Shown: positions 1-5,714 of the stretch, piece after piece | Numbering within the stretch: position 1 is the first letter of the stretch | Layout of the letters: each line of letters starts with the position of its first letter | Assembly: GCA_900770785.1 (NCBI GenBank) | Contig: CAAGLJ010000062.1 | Location: forward strand, 1 to 11,310 | DNA length: 11,310 nt | Source of the DNA: Lachnospiraceae bacterium | GTDB lineage: Bacteria; Bacillota; Clostridia; Lachnospirales; Lachnospiraceae | Reading direction: 5' to 3' | The notes under the pieces: generated by a model | Database searches by the model: none | What the model was told of the DNA's origin: nothing | What the model saw: only the letters and a program-made list of their open reading frames with translations | Made by a program: the position numbers and the translations under genes

Positions 1-510
1 ATTTACAGAAGTATTACCTTTAGTGATTATCCCATCTACAGGAATGGTTTCTCCAGGTAAAATCTTAAGAATATCGTCCACCTTTACCTCATTGGCAGGA
101 ACGATTTTTTCCTGACCTTCCGCCAATATTCTGGCCGTCCGGGGCGTCAGGGCGACCAGCTTCTCAATTCCCGCCCTTGCTTTGGCAACGGTCATTTCTT
201 CCAGCAGGCTTCCCAGCTGCATAATAAAGGCCACCTCCCCTGCCGCAAAATCCTCTCCTATACAAACCGATGCAATAAGAGCGATAGATACCAGAACATC
301 TGCCTTGATATCAAATTCTGTCACCAGCCCGATAATGGCTTCCAGAATAATCGGCAGTCCGCAAAGCAGTATGGCAATCCAGGCAAAATCGAAGGGGAGA
401 AAATCCGCCCTCAACATACTTAAAATCAGGGCTGCCCCCGATAAGACAAGAAAAAGAATGTCCTTCTTCATTCCTCCAAGCTCCAATAAATTTTCCAGTT
501 TTTCCATCAT
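1..510 (-). CDS. Heavy-metal P1B-type ATPase, N-terminal part (cut by window edge)
   Basis: This is the first 170 codons of a metal-exporting P-type ATPase; the rest lies beyond the left edge. After a short charged N-terminus come hydrophobic segments at roughly residues 18-33 and 44-60, then a conserved-looking stretch (KADVLVSIALIAS, then AAGEVAFIMQLGSLLE), then the start of the actuator domain with LTPRTARI and PGETIPVDG. The reading ends just before the expected TGES motif, so the DKTG phosphorylation site and the metal-selecting CPx-type motif are not visible. No N-terminal CxxC metal-binding domain is present: the frame upstream reaches a stop about 15 codons before the ATG. The start has AAAGG seven bases upstream; an adjacent second ATG is possible. 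Its promoter overlaps a CsoR-type operator and csoR is the upstream neighbour, so Cu(I) export is the best inference, although Zn/Cd pumps share this fold. Confidence 0.88.
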   Translation of the reverse strand, partial: MMEKLENLLELGGMKKDILFLVLSGAALILSMLRADFLPFDFAWIAILLCGLPIILEAIIGLVTEFDIKADVLVSIALIASVCIGEDFAAGEVAFIMQLGSLLEEMTVAKARAGIEKLVALTPRTARILAEGQEKIVPANEVKVDDILKILPGETIPVDGIITKGNTSVN

Positions 511-600
511 ATTCTTACCTTTCTTCCCTCTGGCGGCTTTAGCCAACCTAATTTCTTAATCCGTTTTAAATCAAGTCAATAGCTATATCTTTTTATTTGC

Positions 601-630
601 ATTATACCTATAGGGGTATAGGCTTGTCAA
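601..630 (-). promoter_or_regulatory. Promoter of the P1B-type ATPase
   Basis: On the minus strand a perfect -35 TTGACA (625-630) and a perfect -10 TATAAT (601-606) are separated by 18 bases. It lies directly after the csoR terminator and about 90 bases before the ATPase start, so the ATPase has its own promoter rather than relying on readthrough from csoR. Confidence 0.85.
603..620. promoter_or_regulatory. CsoR-type operator between -35 and -10
   Basis: A dyad with arms TATACC and GGTATA surrounds a TATAGG centre. On the minus strand it reads TATACCCCTATAGGTATA, the C-run/AT/G-run pattern of known CsoR operators. It fills the promoter spacer and overlaps the -10 box, so a bound apo-CsoR would block RNA polymerase until Cu(I) releases it. 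The assignment rests on pattern and on the csoR gene next door. Confidence 0.75.
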
Positions 631-637
631 TAGTGGT

Positions 638-673
638 AAAAAACAGCCTGACGGTATGTTTGCCGTCAAGCTG
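638..673 (-). terminator. Terminator after csoR
   Basis: On the minus strand a hairpin with stem TGACGG/CCGTCA, extended by outer CAG/CTG pairs across a small internal loop, with an eight-base loop, is followed by six T residues. It lies about 40 bases after the csoR stop and just before the ATPase promoter. Confidence 0.85.
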
Positions 674-714
674 ACTGAAAACCTTCCTGTAATAATTTTT
701 ATTTCTTTCAAATC

Positions 715-990
715 TTATTTCATATTGGCAAACCGCTCCACCGCCTTGGTAAAGCTGTCAATCGTTTTCTCCGCATCCCCATGTTCGATTCCGTCCCTGA
801 CGCAATGCCTGATATGTCCCTCCAGCACCACCTGTCCCGCCTTATGCAGTGCCGACTTGGCAGCATTAATCTGGGCAAGAACATCCTCGCAGGGTACGTC
901 CTCATCCACCATTCGATCGATGGCCTGTACCTGCCCAATTATTTTTTTTAACCGCCTGTGCAGATTGTCCGCATCCATACATTTTTTCAT
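715..990 (-). CDS. csoR: CsoR-family copper-sensing repressor
   Basis: A 91-residue all-helical repressor of the CsoR/RcnR/FrmR (DUF156) family. The family signature is clear: LHRRLKKIIGQVQAIDRMV near the N-terminus, then Cys34, then GHIRHC with His59 and Cys63. The Cys-x(24)-His-x(3)-Cys set matches the Cu(I) ligands of CsoR, not the His-rich set of the Ni/Co sensor RcnR. CsoR proteins are DNA-bound without metal and release on Cu(I). The start is supported by GGAAAGG about nine bases upstream. It precedes the ATPase gene on the same strand but is separated from it by a terminator and by a promoter carrying a CsoR-like operator. A persulfide-sensing CstR relative is a less likely alternative, because the conserved His is kept. 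Confidence 0.9.
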   Translation of the reverse strand: MKKCMDADNLHRRLKKIIGQVQAIDRMVDEDVPCEDVLAQINAAKSALHKAGQVVLEGHIRHCVRDGIEHGDAEKTIDSFTKAVERFANMK

Positions 991-1039
991 TTTGCTGCTT
1001 TCCTTTCCCTAAAAGGGCATTCGTCTCTCGCCCTCTGAC

Positions 1040-1075
1040 ACAGGTCTGTCTTTCCTTTAGGAAAATAAGACCTGT
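1040..1075. repeat. Long imperfect hairpin in csoR leader
   Basis: Eight-base arms ACAGGTCT (1040-1047) and AGACCTGT (1068-1075) enclose an inner TTTCCT/AGGAAA hairpin (1051-1064). No T-run follows on either strand, so it is not an obvious intrinsic terminator. It lies between the candidate csoR promoter and the csoR start and would fold in the csoR 5' leader. Its role is unknown. Confidence 0.45.
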
Positions 1076-1083
1076 CTCCATTA

Positions 1084-1098
1084 TGATAAATTTTATCA
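1084..1098. promoter_or_regulatory. Fur-like 7-1-7 inverted repeat
   Basis: A perfect dyad of seven-base arms (TGATAAA on the minus strand, TTTATCA opposite) around one central base. This is the 7-1-7 architecture of Bacillus-type Fur/PerR/Zur boxes. It differs from the Fur half-site TGATAAT at one base per arm. It overlaps the candidate -10 box of csoR. Confidence 0.4.
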
Positions 1099-1118
1099 CA
1101 GGAGCCTTCCCGGGGCAA
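1090..1118 (-). promoter_or_regulatory. Candidate promoter of csoR
   Basis: On the minus strand TTGCCC (1113-1118, four of six consensus bases) and TAAAAT (1090-1095, five of six) are 17 bases apart. It lies about 100 bases upstream of csoR and after the DUF3793 stop. The weak -35 keeps confidence low, and readthrough from the flavodoxin operon is possible. Confidence 0.4.
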
Positions 1119-1153
1119 GCAGCTTTCCTGATATGAGGGTCATCAGGTAAGGT

Positions 1154-1708
1154 TCAGGCCACAACTGTCATGTCCAGTAAGCTTCTGCCTGCAGCAAAAA
1201 CCTTCTGATAGATGGATGTACACTTCTTTAATTTTTCAAAATACCTTCTGGTTTCGCCTTCATTGCTGTACACTTTCCAGAATCCGCAGCATTTGCAGTT
1301 TTTCCCCTTGTGCTTGATAAACCCAATCACATCCTCCAAAGGATACCCTAAAAAAAGCCCTATCTCATGAGGAAAGCAGGGACATACCCTGATGCGTTCT
1401 TTAAGATGCAGCAGGCTGTGCCGGATATCGTATTCTTCATAACCATATCCAGCCAGTAATTCAGAAACACCTTCTTTTCTCCATTCCTTCTCCAGCAGGC
1501 CGGGCCGGTATACATAAATCATCACCGCCTCTTCCTTCCATGATAAGACCTCCAGCAAGACCCCTTTCGTACTCAGCTTCCGGCTTGCCGCTGACAGCTC
1601 TTTTAATGTGGTATTCAACGAAGAGAAATAATAGGTAAAGAGATTGCCGCATTTCATCCCCGCAAGTGTAGGGGCACAGTATTCAATCAAAGACTGTTCC
1701 AGAATCAT
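1154..1708 (-). CDS. DUF3793 family protein
   Basis: A 184-residue soluble protein that matches my recollection of the DUF3793 family of Clostridia. Recognisable blocks are CAPTLAGMKCGNLF at residues 11-24, FPHEIGLFLGYPLEDVIGF at 112-130, GKNCKCCGFWKVY at 135-147 and a C-terminal segment ending near LDMTVVA. Eight cysteines (11, 20, 109, 111, 138, 140, 141, 163), several in close pairs, suggest metal, haem or Fe-S binding, but this is inference. Its biochemical role is not established. The start has AGAGGAGG six bases upstream. It follows the flavodoxin gene by 29 bases, so the two are almost certainly one operon under the Crp/Fnr-type operator at 2204-2223. DUF3793 next to a flavodoxin is, as I recall, a recurring arrangement, pointing to a redox partnership. 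Confidence 0.8.
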   Translation of the reverse strand: MILEQSLIEYCAPTLAGMKCGNLFTYYFSSLNTTLKELSAASRKLSTKGVLLEVLSWKEEAVMIYVYRPGLLEKEWRKEGVSELLAGYGYEEYDIRHSLLHLKERIRVCPCFPHEIGLFLGYPLEDVIGFIKHKGKNCKCCGFWKVYSNEGETRRYFEKLKKCTSIYQKVFAAGRSLLDMTVVA

Positions 1709-1737
1709 ATATTGCCTCCTCTGAAATGGTGTCTGCT

Positions 1738-2169
1738 TTAAAATTCTACCAGTTGTCTGCCAAGATTTTCGCAGGCTGCCAGAGCCTCTTTATCCGGTGT
1801 TTCCTGACAAATCAACCCCTCTCCGTTTAAAACTGCTGCTCCTGCTTTTTCCATTCGGGATACCCAATCATTCATCCACTCTCCCGCGCCCCAGCCGTAG
1901 GAGCCAAACAGAGCCAAAGTCTTCCCTGAGACAAAGCCTTCCACCTGACAAACGAAGGGTTCCATTTCCTCTTCTTCCAAAACCTCTACTCCCATTGATG
2001 GACAGCCCATAGCAAAGGCCTTTGCCTGCTTTAAGTCCTCCAAAGAAGCCTCTCCTACCGTGAGAACGACAGCCTCCTTTCCTGCCTCCTTTATTCCTTT
2101 TCCGATGGCCTCTGCCATCATCTGTGTGTTTCCAGTCTGAGACCAGTAAACAACGTATACTTTATCCAT
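1738..2169 (-). CDS. Flavodoxin (short-chain, FMN-binding)
   Basis: A 143-residue flavodoxin, a cytoplasmic low-potential electron carrier that can replace ferredoxin. The FMN phosphate-binding loop is SQTGNT at residues 10-15 after the first beta strand (VYVVYW). The second flavin-contact region is GCPSMG at 55-60, and the third loop is GSYGWG at 89-94 with the aromatic residues that usually stack on the isoalloxazine ring. Length and motif spacing fit the short-chain class. A strong TTAGGAGG site precedes the ATG. It is the first gene of a two-gene operon with the DUF3793 gene. Its promoter has a copy of the operator found at the Crp/Fnr gene, so it probably serves the same physiological programme as the importer and GTPase operons. 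The redox partner is unknown. Confidence 0.92.
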   Translation of the reverse strand: MDKVYVVYWSQTGNTQMMAEAIGKGIKEAGKEAVVLTVGEASLEDLKQAKAFAMGCPSMGVEVLEEEEMEPFVCQVEGFVSGKTLALFGSYGWGAGEWMNDWVSRMEKAGAAVLNGEGLICQETPDKEALAACENLGRQLVEF

Positions 2170-2203
2170 AATTACCTCCTAAGTTGTTTGTATTTACTTA
2201 TTT

Positions 2204-2223
2204 TAGTTAGTTCTTTCTAACCC
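2204..2223. promoter_or_regulatory. Crp/Fnr-type operator, copy 1 (flavodoxin operon)
   Basis: TAGTTAG, six bases, then CTAACCC: the core GTTAG-N6-CTAAC (2206-2221) is a perfect dyad identical in its half-sites to the copy at the Crp/Fnr gene, and the outer TA is kept on one side. The 5-N6-5 spacing is that of CRP/FNR sites. It starts about seven bases downstream of the predicted -10 box, a position expected for repression. Confidence 0.75.
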
Positions 2224-2229
2224 ATTGGT

Positions 2230-2258
2230 ATAGTAACATGCTTTTCAGAAAAAAACAA
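2230..2258 (-). promoter_or_regulatory. Candidate promoter of the flavodoxin operon
   Basis: On the minus strand TTGTTT (2253-2258) and TACTAT (2230-2235) are 17 bases apart. Both boxes are imperfect. The -35 box lies in the T-run of the terminator that ends the importer operon, so the flavodoxin operon begins exactly where the previous one stops. Confidence 0.5.
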
Positions 2259-2308
2259 GAAGGTTAATTGAGGAATTTTCTCAATGAATCTATCCTCAAC
2301 CAACCTTC
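2249..2308 (-). terminator. Terminator of the Crp/Fnr-importer operon
   Basis: On the minus strand the arms GAAGGTT-gg-TTGAGGA and TCCTCAA-tt-AACCTTC can pair over 16 positions, counting two G-U pairs, with an 18-base loop, followed by TTG and a run of seven T residues. It starts about ten bases after the ATPase stop. The 3' arm can alternatively pair with ATTGAG inside the loop (2267-2285), a weaker competing hairpin. Confidence 0.88.
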
Positions 2309-2317
2309 CTGTATATT

Positions 2318-2899
2318 TCAGGCAGGTATACTATCCAGTCTCACCGTCTGTGCCTCCATAGCTTTCAGCTCCTGCATATCATGGGTCACCAGGATAACCG
2401 TTTTGCCCTGACAGCGTCTTTTAGTGTCTGCCATTACCAGCTCCTTCGTTTCCTGATCCAGCCCCTTAAATGGCTCATCCAAAAACAGGATTTCATATTC
2501 ACTTAAGAGGGCACGCAAAATAGCAATCCTTCTCTTCATTCCTCCAGACAGCTCCCGCACCGGCTGCCCGGCACACAAGCCAAGACCTACCGCTTCCATT
2601 GCCCTTTCGATTTCCTCCCTGGTCAGTTTTGGATTGGTGAGGCGAATATTGGTCAGTGCAGAGAGATTTTGGCAGAGTCTGTCTTCCTGAAAAACTGCAC
2701 TTTTTTTCCTGTCGATGCCCCAAATTTCACCCTTGTCCGGCTTGCAAAGGCCCATCAGCATACGAAGAAGTGTTGTCTTTCCAAAGCCGGAGGGTGCCAT
2801 AATACCTGTGATTTTTCCTGCCGGAAAACTCATGGAAAAGTCTTCAAATATTTTCTTCTCTCCAAAAAATTTACTGACATGGTTTAATACAATATCCAC
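2318..2899 (-). CDS. ABC importer ATP-binding subunit, NitT/TauT type
   Basis: A compact 193-residue ATPase that powers the importer encoded by the two preceding genes. Motifs in order: Walker A APSGFGKT at 35-42, Q-loop Gln71, signature LSGGM at 117-121, Walker B ILFLDEP at 137-143 with Glu142, D-loop GLD at 146-148, and H-loop His173. The first Walker A glycine is alanine; the lysine and threonine are intact, so activity is expected. At 193 residues it is shorter than SsuB/TauB (about 240-255), lacking a long C-terminal extension. The start is GTG, with GAGAGG some distance upstream, nine bases after the permease stop, so translation is probably coupled. It is the last gene of the operon and a strong terminator follows. 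Confidence 0.9.
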   Translation of the reverse strand: MDIVLNHVSKFFGEKKIFEDFSMSFPAGKITGIMAPSGFGKTTLLRMLMGLCKPDKGEIWGIDRKKSAVFQEDRLCQNLSALTNIRLTNPKLTREEIERAMEAVGLGLCAGQPVRELSGGMKRRIAILRALLSEYEILFLDEPFKGLDQETKELVMADTKRRCQGKTVILVTHDMQELKAMEAQTVRLDSIPA

Positions 2900-2908
2900 T
2901 TTTTGTTT

Positions 2909-3667
2909 TCACATCCTCTCCACAGCTCTGGTGCTTCTGTCTAACAGCCACAAAAACAGCCATTCAAACAGCAGACTGACGACCACAATTACCAGCGTCC
3001 AGGCAAATAAATCCGCGGTATCCAGATAGACCTTGGCCTGCTGCAGTCTTTCACCAATAGATCCCTTTGGCATTCCGATTACCTCTGCCGCAATACCTGA
3101 TTTCCAGCAAAGTCCCAGGGCCACGCTGCAGCCCGCCCGTAGATAGGGCATGACCTGGGGCAGATAGATATACCTTATTCTTCGTCCGGCTGCCACAGAA
3201 AAAACCTCTGCCATTTCCAGCAATTCCCTGTCCGTTTGGATAATCCCATTTAATACATTGGTATAAATGACGGGAAAAACCATAAGGAAGGAGATGAGTA
3301 CCGCCAGATTACGGGAGGAAAACCAGACCAGAGCCAGAATAATGAAGGAGGCCACCGGAATGGTTTTAGTGATTAAAACCACCGGTGCAAGCAATTGTCT
3401 CACTAAGAGAAAGCGGGCAGAAAGAGCAGCCCATAGACTGCCCGCAAGCAGTGCAGTTAAAAAACCTCCCCCAATTCTGAGCAGAGAATAGACTATGGAT
3501 TTCCAGAAGCTGATTTCTCCCGTCAGTTCCAGAAGCCTTATCACGACCTTCAGGGGTGAAACCAGCAGGATATCACTATTTAAGGCCATACTGACAAGCT
3601 GCCAGACGATCAGCCAGACCAGCACTGCCCACAGACGTATATCTTTATTTTTTTCCTTCTTTCTCAT
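2909..3667 (-). CDS. ABC importer permease, NitT/TauT (SsuC-like) type
   Basis: A 252-residue inner-membrane permease of the binding-protein-dependent transport family. Hydrophobic segments are seen at about residues 11-28, 60-80, 93-113, 118-138, 178-195 and 220-242. The cytoplasmic EAA-type loop that docks the ATPase reads EMAEVFSVAAGRRIRYIYLP, with Ala and Gly where the family has them. The fold and length fit the single-gene permeases (usually homodimers) of sulfonate, nitrate or pyrimidine-precursor importers. The substrate cannot be told from the permease. It starts five bases after the binding-protein stop with no clear Shine-Dalgarno sequence, so it probably depends on translational coupling. 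It lies between the lipoprotein and the ATPase genes, completing an importer of the form one lipoprotein plus two permeases plus two ATPases. Confidence 0.9.
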   Translation of the reverse strand: MRKKEKNKDIRLWAVLVWLIVWQLVSMALNSDILLVSPLKVVIRLLELTGEISFWKSIVYSLLRIGGGFLTALLAGSLWAALSARFLLVRQLLAPVVLITKTIPVASFIILALVWFSSRNLAVLISFLMVFPVIYTNVLNGIIQTDRELLEMAEVFSVAAGRRIRYIYLPQVMPYLRAGCSVALGLCWKSGIAAEVIGMPKGSIGERLQQAKVYLDTADLFAWTLVIVVVSLLFEWLFLWLLDRSTRAVERM

Positions 3668-3672
3668 GGCAA

Positions 3673-4767
3673 TTATCGTTGGAAATAAAAATCTTCCTTC
3701 GGAAGTGCCCCTCCTATCGCTTTAGGATTCTGTTCAAAGAGAACCGACAGGTAGCCGGACAGCTTTTCCTTCATCTCAGCACCATCAATGTAGGTAATAT
3801 TACAATAAGGAAGTGCTTCCTGGGCGACCTCGGCCGTTACGATTTCATATTTGCCTACCAGCTCTGCTGCCTGGGCAGTATTTTCATTGACAAATTGTAC
3901 GGACTGCTGATAGTTATCCAAAAAATCTGAAACTGCTTCCGGATGATTATCGGCAAATTCCTTCCTTACCACGACTACACCGGTCAGGAGGGCTGATGGT
4001 GTATCACTGCTTTCCTGCAGCTTTTCCCATTCCTTCGTCAGATCCATAATCACGTTTATTTTCTCATTTTTCATCCGGGCCGTAGTGACGAAAGGCTGGG
4101 GCAGCATGGCAACAGCCTCTTCATCTGCCAGAAGTGCAGCAAGACATTCTGTATGCTCACTCTTCCACTCGATGGTAACATCACTTTCCGGGTTGATTCC
4201 ATTCTCACTTAAAATATAGTTTAAGGCATATTCAGGAGTAGCACCCTTTCCACTGGCATAGATGGTTTTTCCTTTGAGTTCTTCTACCGCAGTAATTTCC
4301 TCTCCGCTTCCCATAAGGTAGAGTACTCCCAGGGTGTTGATTGCCATAACCTGTACCTGGCCCTCAGTGTTGTTGTAGAGTACAGAGGCCAGATTTGCAG
4401 GAACCGCAGCAATATCCACCTCTCCCTTAACCAGCATGGGAGTAACCTCATCTACTGCCGCAGCAATGGAAAACTGATACTGATTGTTAACAATATTTCC
4501 CTGCTCATTCTGATCCATAAAATACACCATACCCATAGCGGTAGGCCCCTTAAGAGCAACAACATTGACCCCGACAGGCTCAGCCTGATTATCCCCCTGA
4601 AGGTCAGCCTCTGTCTGCATGGGCGCTTCGCTTTGCACTTCTGCCACCTCCGTTGTGGCTGTTTTCTCCATATCCACAGTTTCTGTACCTTTTCCCGTAG
4701 TACCACAGCCGGTAATGATTCCCGCAATCATAAACAGACTGCATAATCCTATTGCCAATTTTTTCAT
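3673..4767 (-). CDS. ABC importer substrate-binding lipoprotein, NMT1/SsuA-like
   Basis: A 364-residue lipoprotein that would capture the importer's substrate outside the membrane. The start chosen has GGAGGAG nine bases upstream and gives a clean lipoprotein signal: MKKLAIG, a hydrophobic core, then lipobox ITGC with the acylated Cys at residue 21. A Thr/Glu-rich linker of about 45 residues follows, then a periplasmic-binding-protein type 2 domain with VALKGPTAMGMVYFM, KGEVDIAAVPANLASVLY, ELKGKTIYASGKGATPEY and MLPQPFVTTA. These are features of NMT1/SsuA/TauA-type proteins; I do not recognise a subfamily that fixes the ligand (sulfonate, nitrate-like anion, thiamine precursor and metal complex all remain open). 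It begins 91 bases after the Crp/Fnr stop with no convincing separate promoter, so it is probably cotranscribed with it. Confidence 0.9.
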   Translation of the reverse strand: MKKLAIGLCSLFMIAGIITGCGTTGKGTETVDMEKTATTEVAEVQSEAPMQTEADLQGDNQAEPVGVNVVALKGPTAMGMVYFMDQNEQGNIVNNQYQFSIAAAVDEVTPMLVKGEVDIAAVPANLASVLYNNTEGQVQVMAINTLGVLYLMGSGEEITAVEELKGKTIYASGKGATPEYALNYILSENGINPESDVTIEWKSEHTECLAALLADEEAVAMLPQPFVTTARMKNEKINVIMDLTKEWEKLQESSDTPSALLTGVVVVRKEFADNHPEAVSDFLDNYQQSVQFVNENTAQAAELVGKYEIVTAEVAQEALPYCNITYIDGAEMKEKLSGYLSVLFEQNPKAIGGALPKEDFYFQR

Positions 4768-4858
4768 CTTTCTTTTCTCCTCCATTCCGAAGCGTTTCAT
4801 ACTGGAGACGGTTCCCCGGGAATCCCTAACGCTTCTTTACAATATGTATATAATTCCC

Positions 4859-5527
4859 CTATGCTCCCATCGGCTGATACAGCATAGCTTCCAGCTTCTT
4901 ACCGTCCAGAATTCTGATCCGGTTTCCTGTAACTCTGATTACCTTCTGCCCCTGCAAAAGAGAAAGCTCCCGAAAAAGTGCCGCACGGCTCACTCCCAGC
5001 ATTCGGGCCAAGTCCTCTCTGGAGCCTTTAACCTTGATTTCTCCTCCCAGAGCCTGCTCCTCCAGCAAAAATGCCAGCAGCTTTCCCCGGCAGGACTGCA
5101 TGGTCAACAAACCAATCCTATGCAGCAAAAACTGGATTTTTCGGTTGCACAGCCGGATATACTGCTCAAGCAGTATGGGATTTCTCTCCAGTTCCGTCAT
5201 AACTGCCTTCTTGGAAATATAGAGAATCTCCGTTTTTTCCCCACATCTTAATACAGTTTCCAGCTGGCTGCCCTCCATAATGTTGCAGATACCAAAGCAG
5301 TCTCCTTTTTCCAGTGAATTCAACTGTATATCCCTTCCATCAACGGCTACCGAGTACACATCCACCCGTCCGGATACGATTATTCCTACAGAAGGCACCC
5401 CTTTGGGGCTATCGTTGACTATCTGCCCCTGGTGGCAGCCAACAATCCGAACAGCCCAATCTGCTGTCGGCTTTTCCAGCGGAAAAACAGAGTTCCTCAA
5501 AATCTGCCTGATCCTTTCTTCTTCCAA
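4859..5527 (-). CDS. Crp/Fnr-family transcriptional regulator
   Basis: A 222-residue regulator with an N-terminal cyclic-nucleotide-type beta-roll (about 1-115, with GRVDVYSV and KGDCFGIC), a dimer helix (about 120-150), and a C-terminal winged helix (REDLARMLGVSRAALFREL, recognition helix about 180-187). It lacks the four-cysteine N-terminal cluster of FNR and the Arg-Ser cAMP contact of CRP, so it probably senses something else. Cys77, Cys81 and Cys95 in the beta-roll are candidate redox or metal ligands (inference). The start chosen is a TTG four bases after AGGAGG; an in-frame TTG 33 bases further upstream has no ribosome-binding site and almost touches the operator. Its own promoter carries a perfect operator copy, so autoregulation is likely. 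It heads the importer operon and is divergent from the GTPase operon. Confidence 0.88.
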   Translation of the reverse strand: MEEERIRQILRNSVFPLEKPTADWAVRIVGCHQGQIVNDSPKGVPSVGIIVSGRVDVYSVAVDGRDIQLNSLEKGDCFGICNIMEGSQLETVLRCGEKTEILYISKKAVMTELERNPILLEQYIRLCNRKIQFLLHRIGLLTMQSCRGKLLAFLLEEQALGGEIKVKGSREDLARMLGVSRAALFRELSLLQGQKVIRVTGNRIRILDGKKLEAMLYQPMGA

Positions 5528-5565
5528 TGCCCCTCCTTTCTGAATCCACACTATTGCCAAACTTT

Positions 5566-5585
5566 TAGTTAGGTATTTCTAACTA
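5566..5585. promoter_or_regulatory. Crp/Fnr-type operator, copy 2 (regulator promoter)
   Basis: TAGTTAG, six bases, CTAACTA: a perfect 7-N6-7 dyad, the best of three copies in the window. It begins about ten bases downstream of a consensus -10 box and ends about 38 bases before the chosen start of the Crp/Fnr gene. That position covers the predicted transcription start and predicts autorepression. Confidence 0.8.
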
Positions 5586-5594
5586 TAATTCATT

Positions 5595-5623
5595 ATTATA
5601 CTAGCCTTATTTTCCAGCGTCAA
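5595..5623 (-). promoter_or_regulatory. Promoter of the Crp/Fnr-importer operon
   Basis: On the minus strand TTGACG (5618-5623, five of six) and TATAAT (5595-5600, perfect) are 17 bases apart. Such a near-consensus promoter would be strong without control, which fits a repressor acting at the operator just downstream. Confidence 0.85.
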
Positions 5624-5657
5624 GAAAAAAACTATCTTCTGAAGGTCTCATTTGATA

Positions 5658-5686
5658 CTGACAATTTTCAGGCCATCAAGTAAGAT
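5658..5686 (+). promoter_or_regulatory. Candidate promoter of the GTPase operon
   Basis: CTGACA (5658-5663, five of six) and TAAGAT (5681-5686, four of six) are 17 bases apart. The -10 box lies inside operator copy 3, and transcription would begin a little over 20 bases before the GTPase start codon. The TTGATA just upstream is an alternative -35 but finds no good -10. Confidence 0.55.
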
Positions 5687-5697
5687 ATGCCTAACTA
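5678..5697. promoter_or_regulatory. Crp/Fnr-type operator, copy 3 (GTPase operon)
   Basis: AAGTAAG, six bases, CTAACTA. The right half is identical to copy 2 and the left half differs at two of seven bases (GTAAG against GTTAG in the core). It overlaps the predicted -10 box of the plus-strand operon and ends five bases before the AGGAGG of the GTPase gene. Confidence 0.65.
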
Positions 5698-5714
5698 TAG
5701 AAAGGAGGAATACT

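Noticed and set aside
511..600. N-terminal metal-binding domain or leader peptide before the P-type ATPase
   Set aside because: The in-frame upstream sequence reaches a stop about 15 codons before the ATG and has no CxxC; another frame is open for a short stretch but has no start codon.
1127..1147. Hairpin after the DUF3793 gene as an intrinsic terminator
   Set aside because: The stem CCTG...CAGG with inner ATGA/TCAT is real, but no T-run follows on the minus strand.
4768..4800. Upstream ATG start for the binding lipoprotein
   Set aside because: It would place a charged stretch before the signal peptide; the next ATG has GGAGGAG in front and gives a normal lipoprotein signal.
4826..4830. 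CTAAC half-site before the binding-protein gene
   Set aside because: The partner half six bases away is CCCGG, with no match to GTTAG, so it is probably chance.
4619..5251. Plus-strand ORF of 210 codons
   Set aside because: It is antisense to the lipoprotein and Crp/Fnr genes, with low-complexity composition and no ribosome-binding site.
5528..5560. In-frame upstream TTG start for the Crp/Fnr regulator
   Set aside because: No Shine-Dalgarno sequence precedes it and it is five bases from the operator; the TTG at 5527 follows AGGAGG, although the four-base spacing is short.
5652..5714. In-frame TTG start giving a longer GTPase
   Set aside because: It lies upstream of the predicted promoter and operator and has no ribosome-binding site; the ATG at 5715 follows AGGAGG and starts at the P-loop strand.
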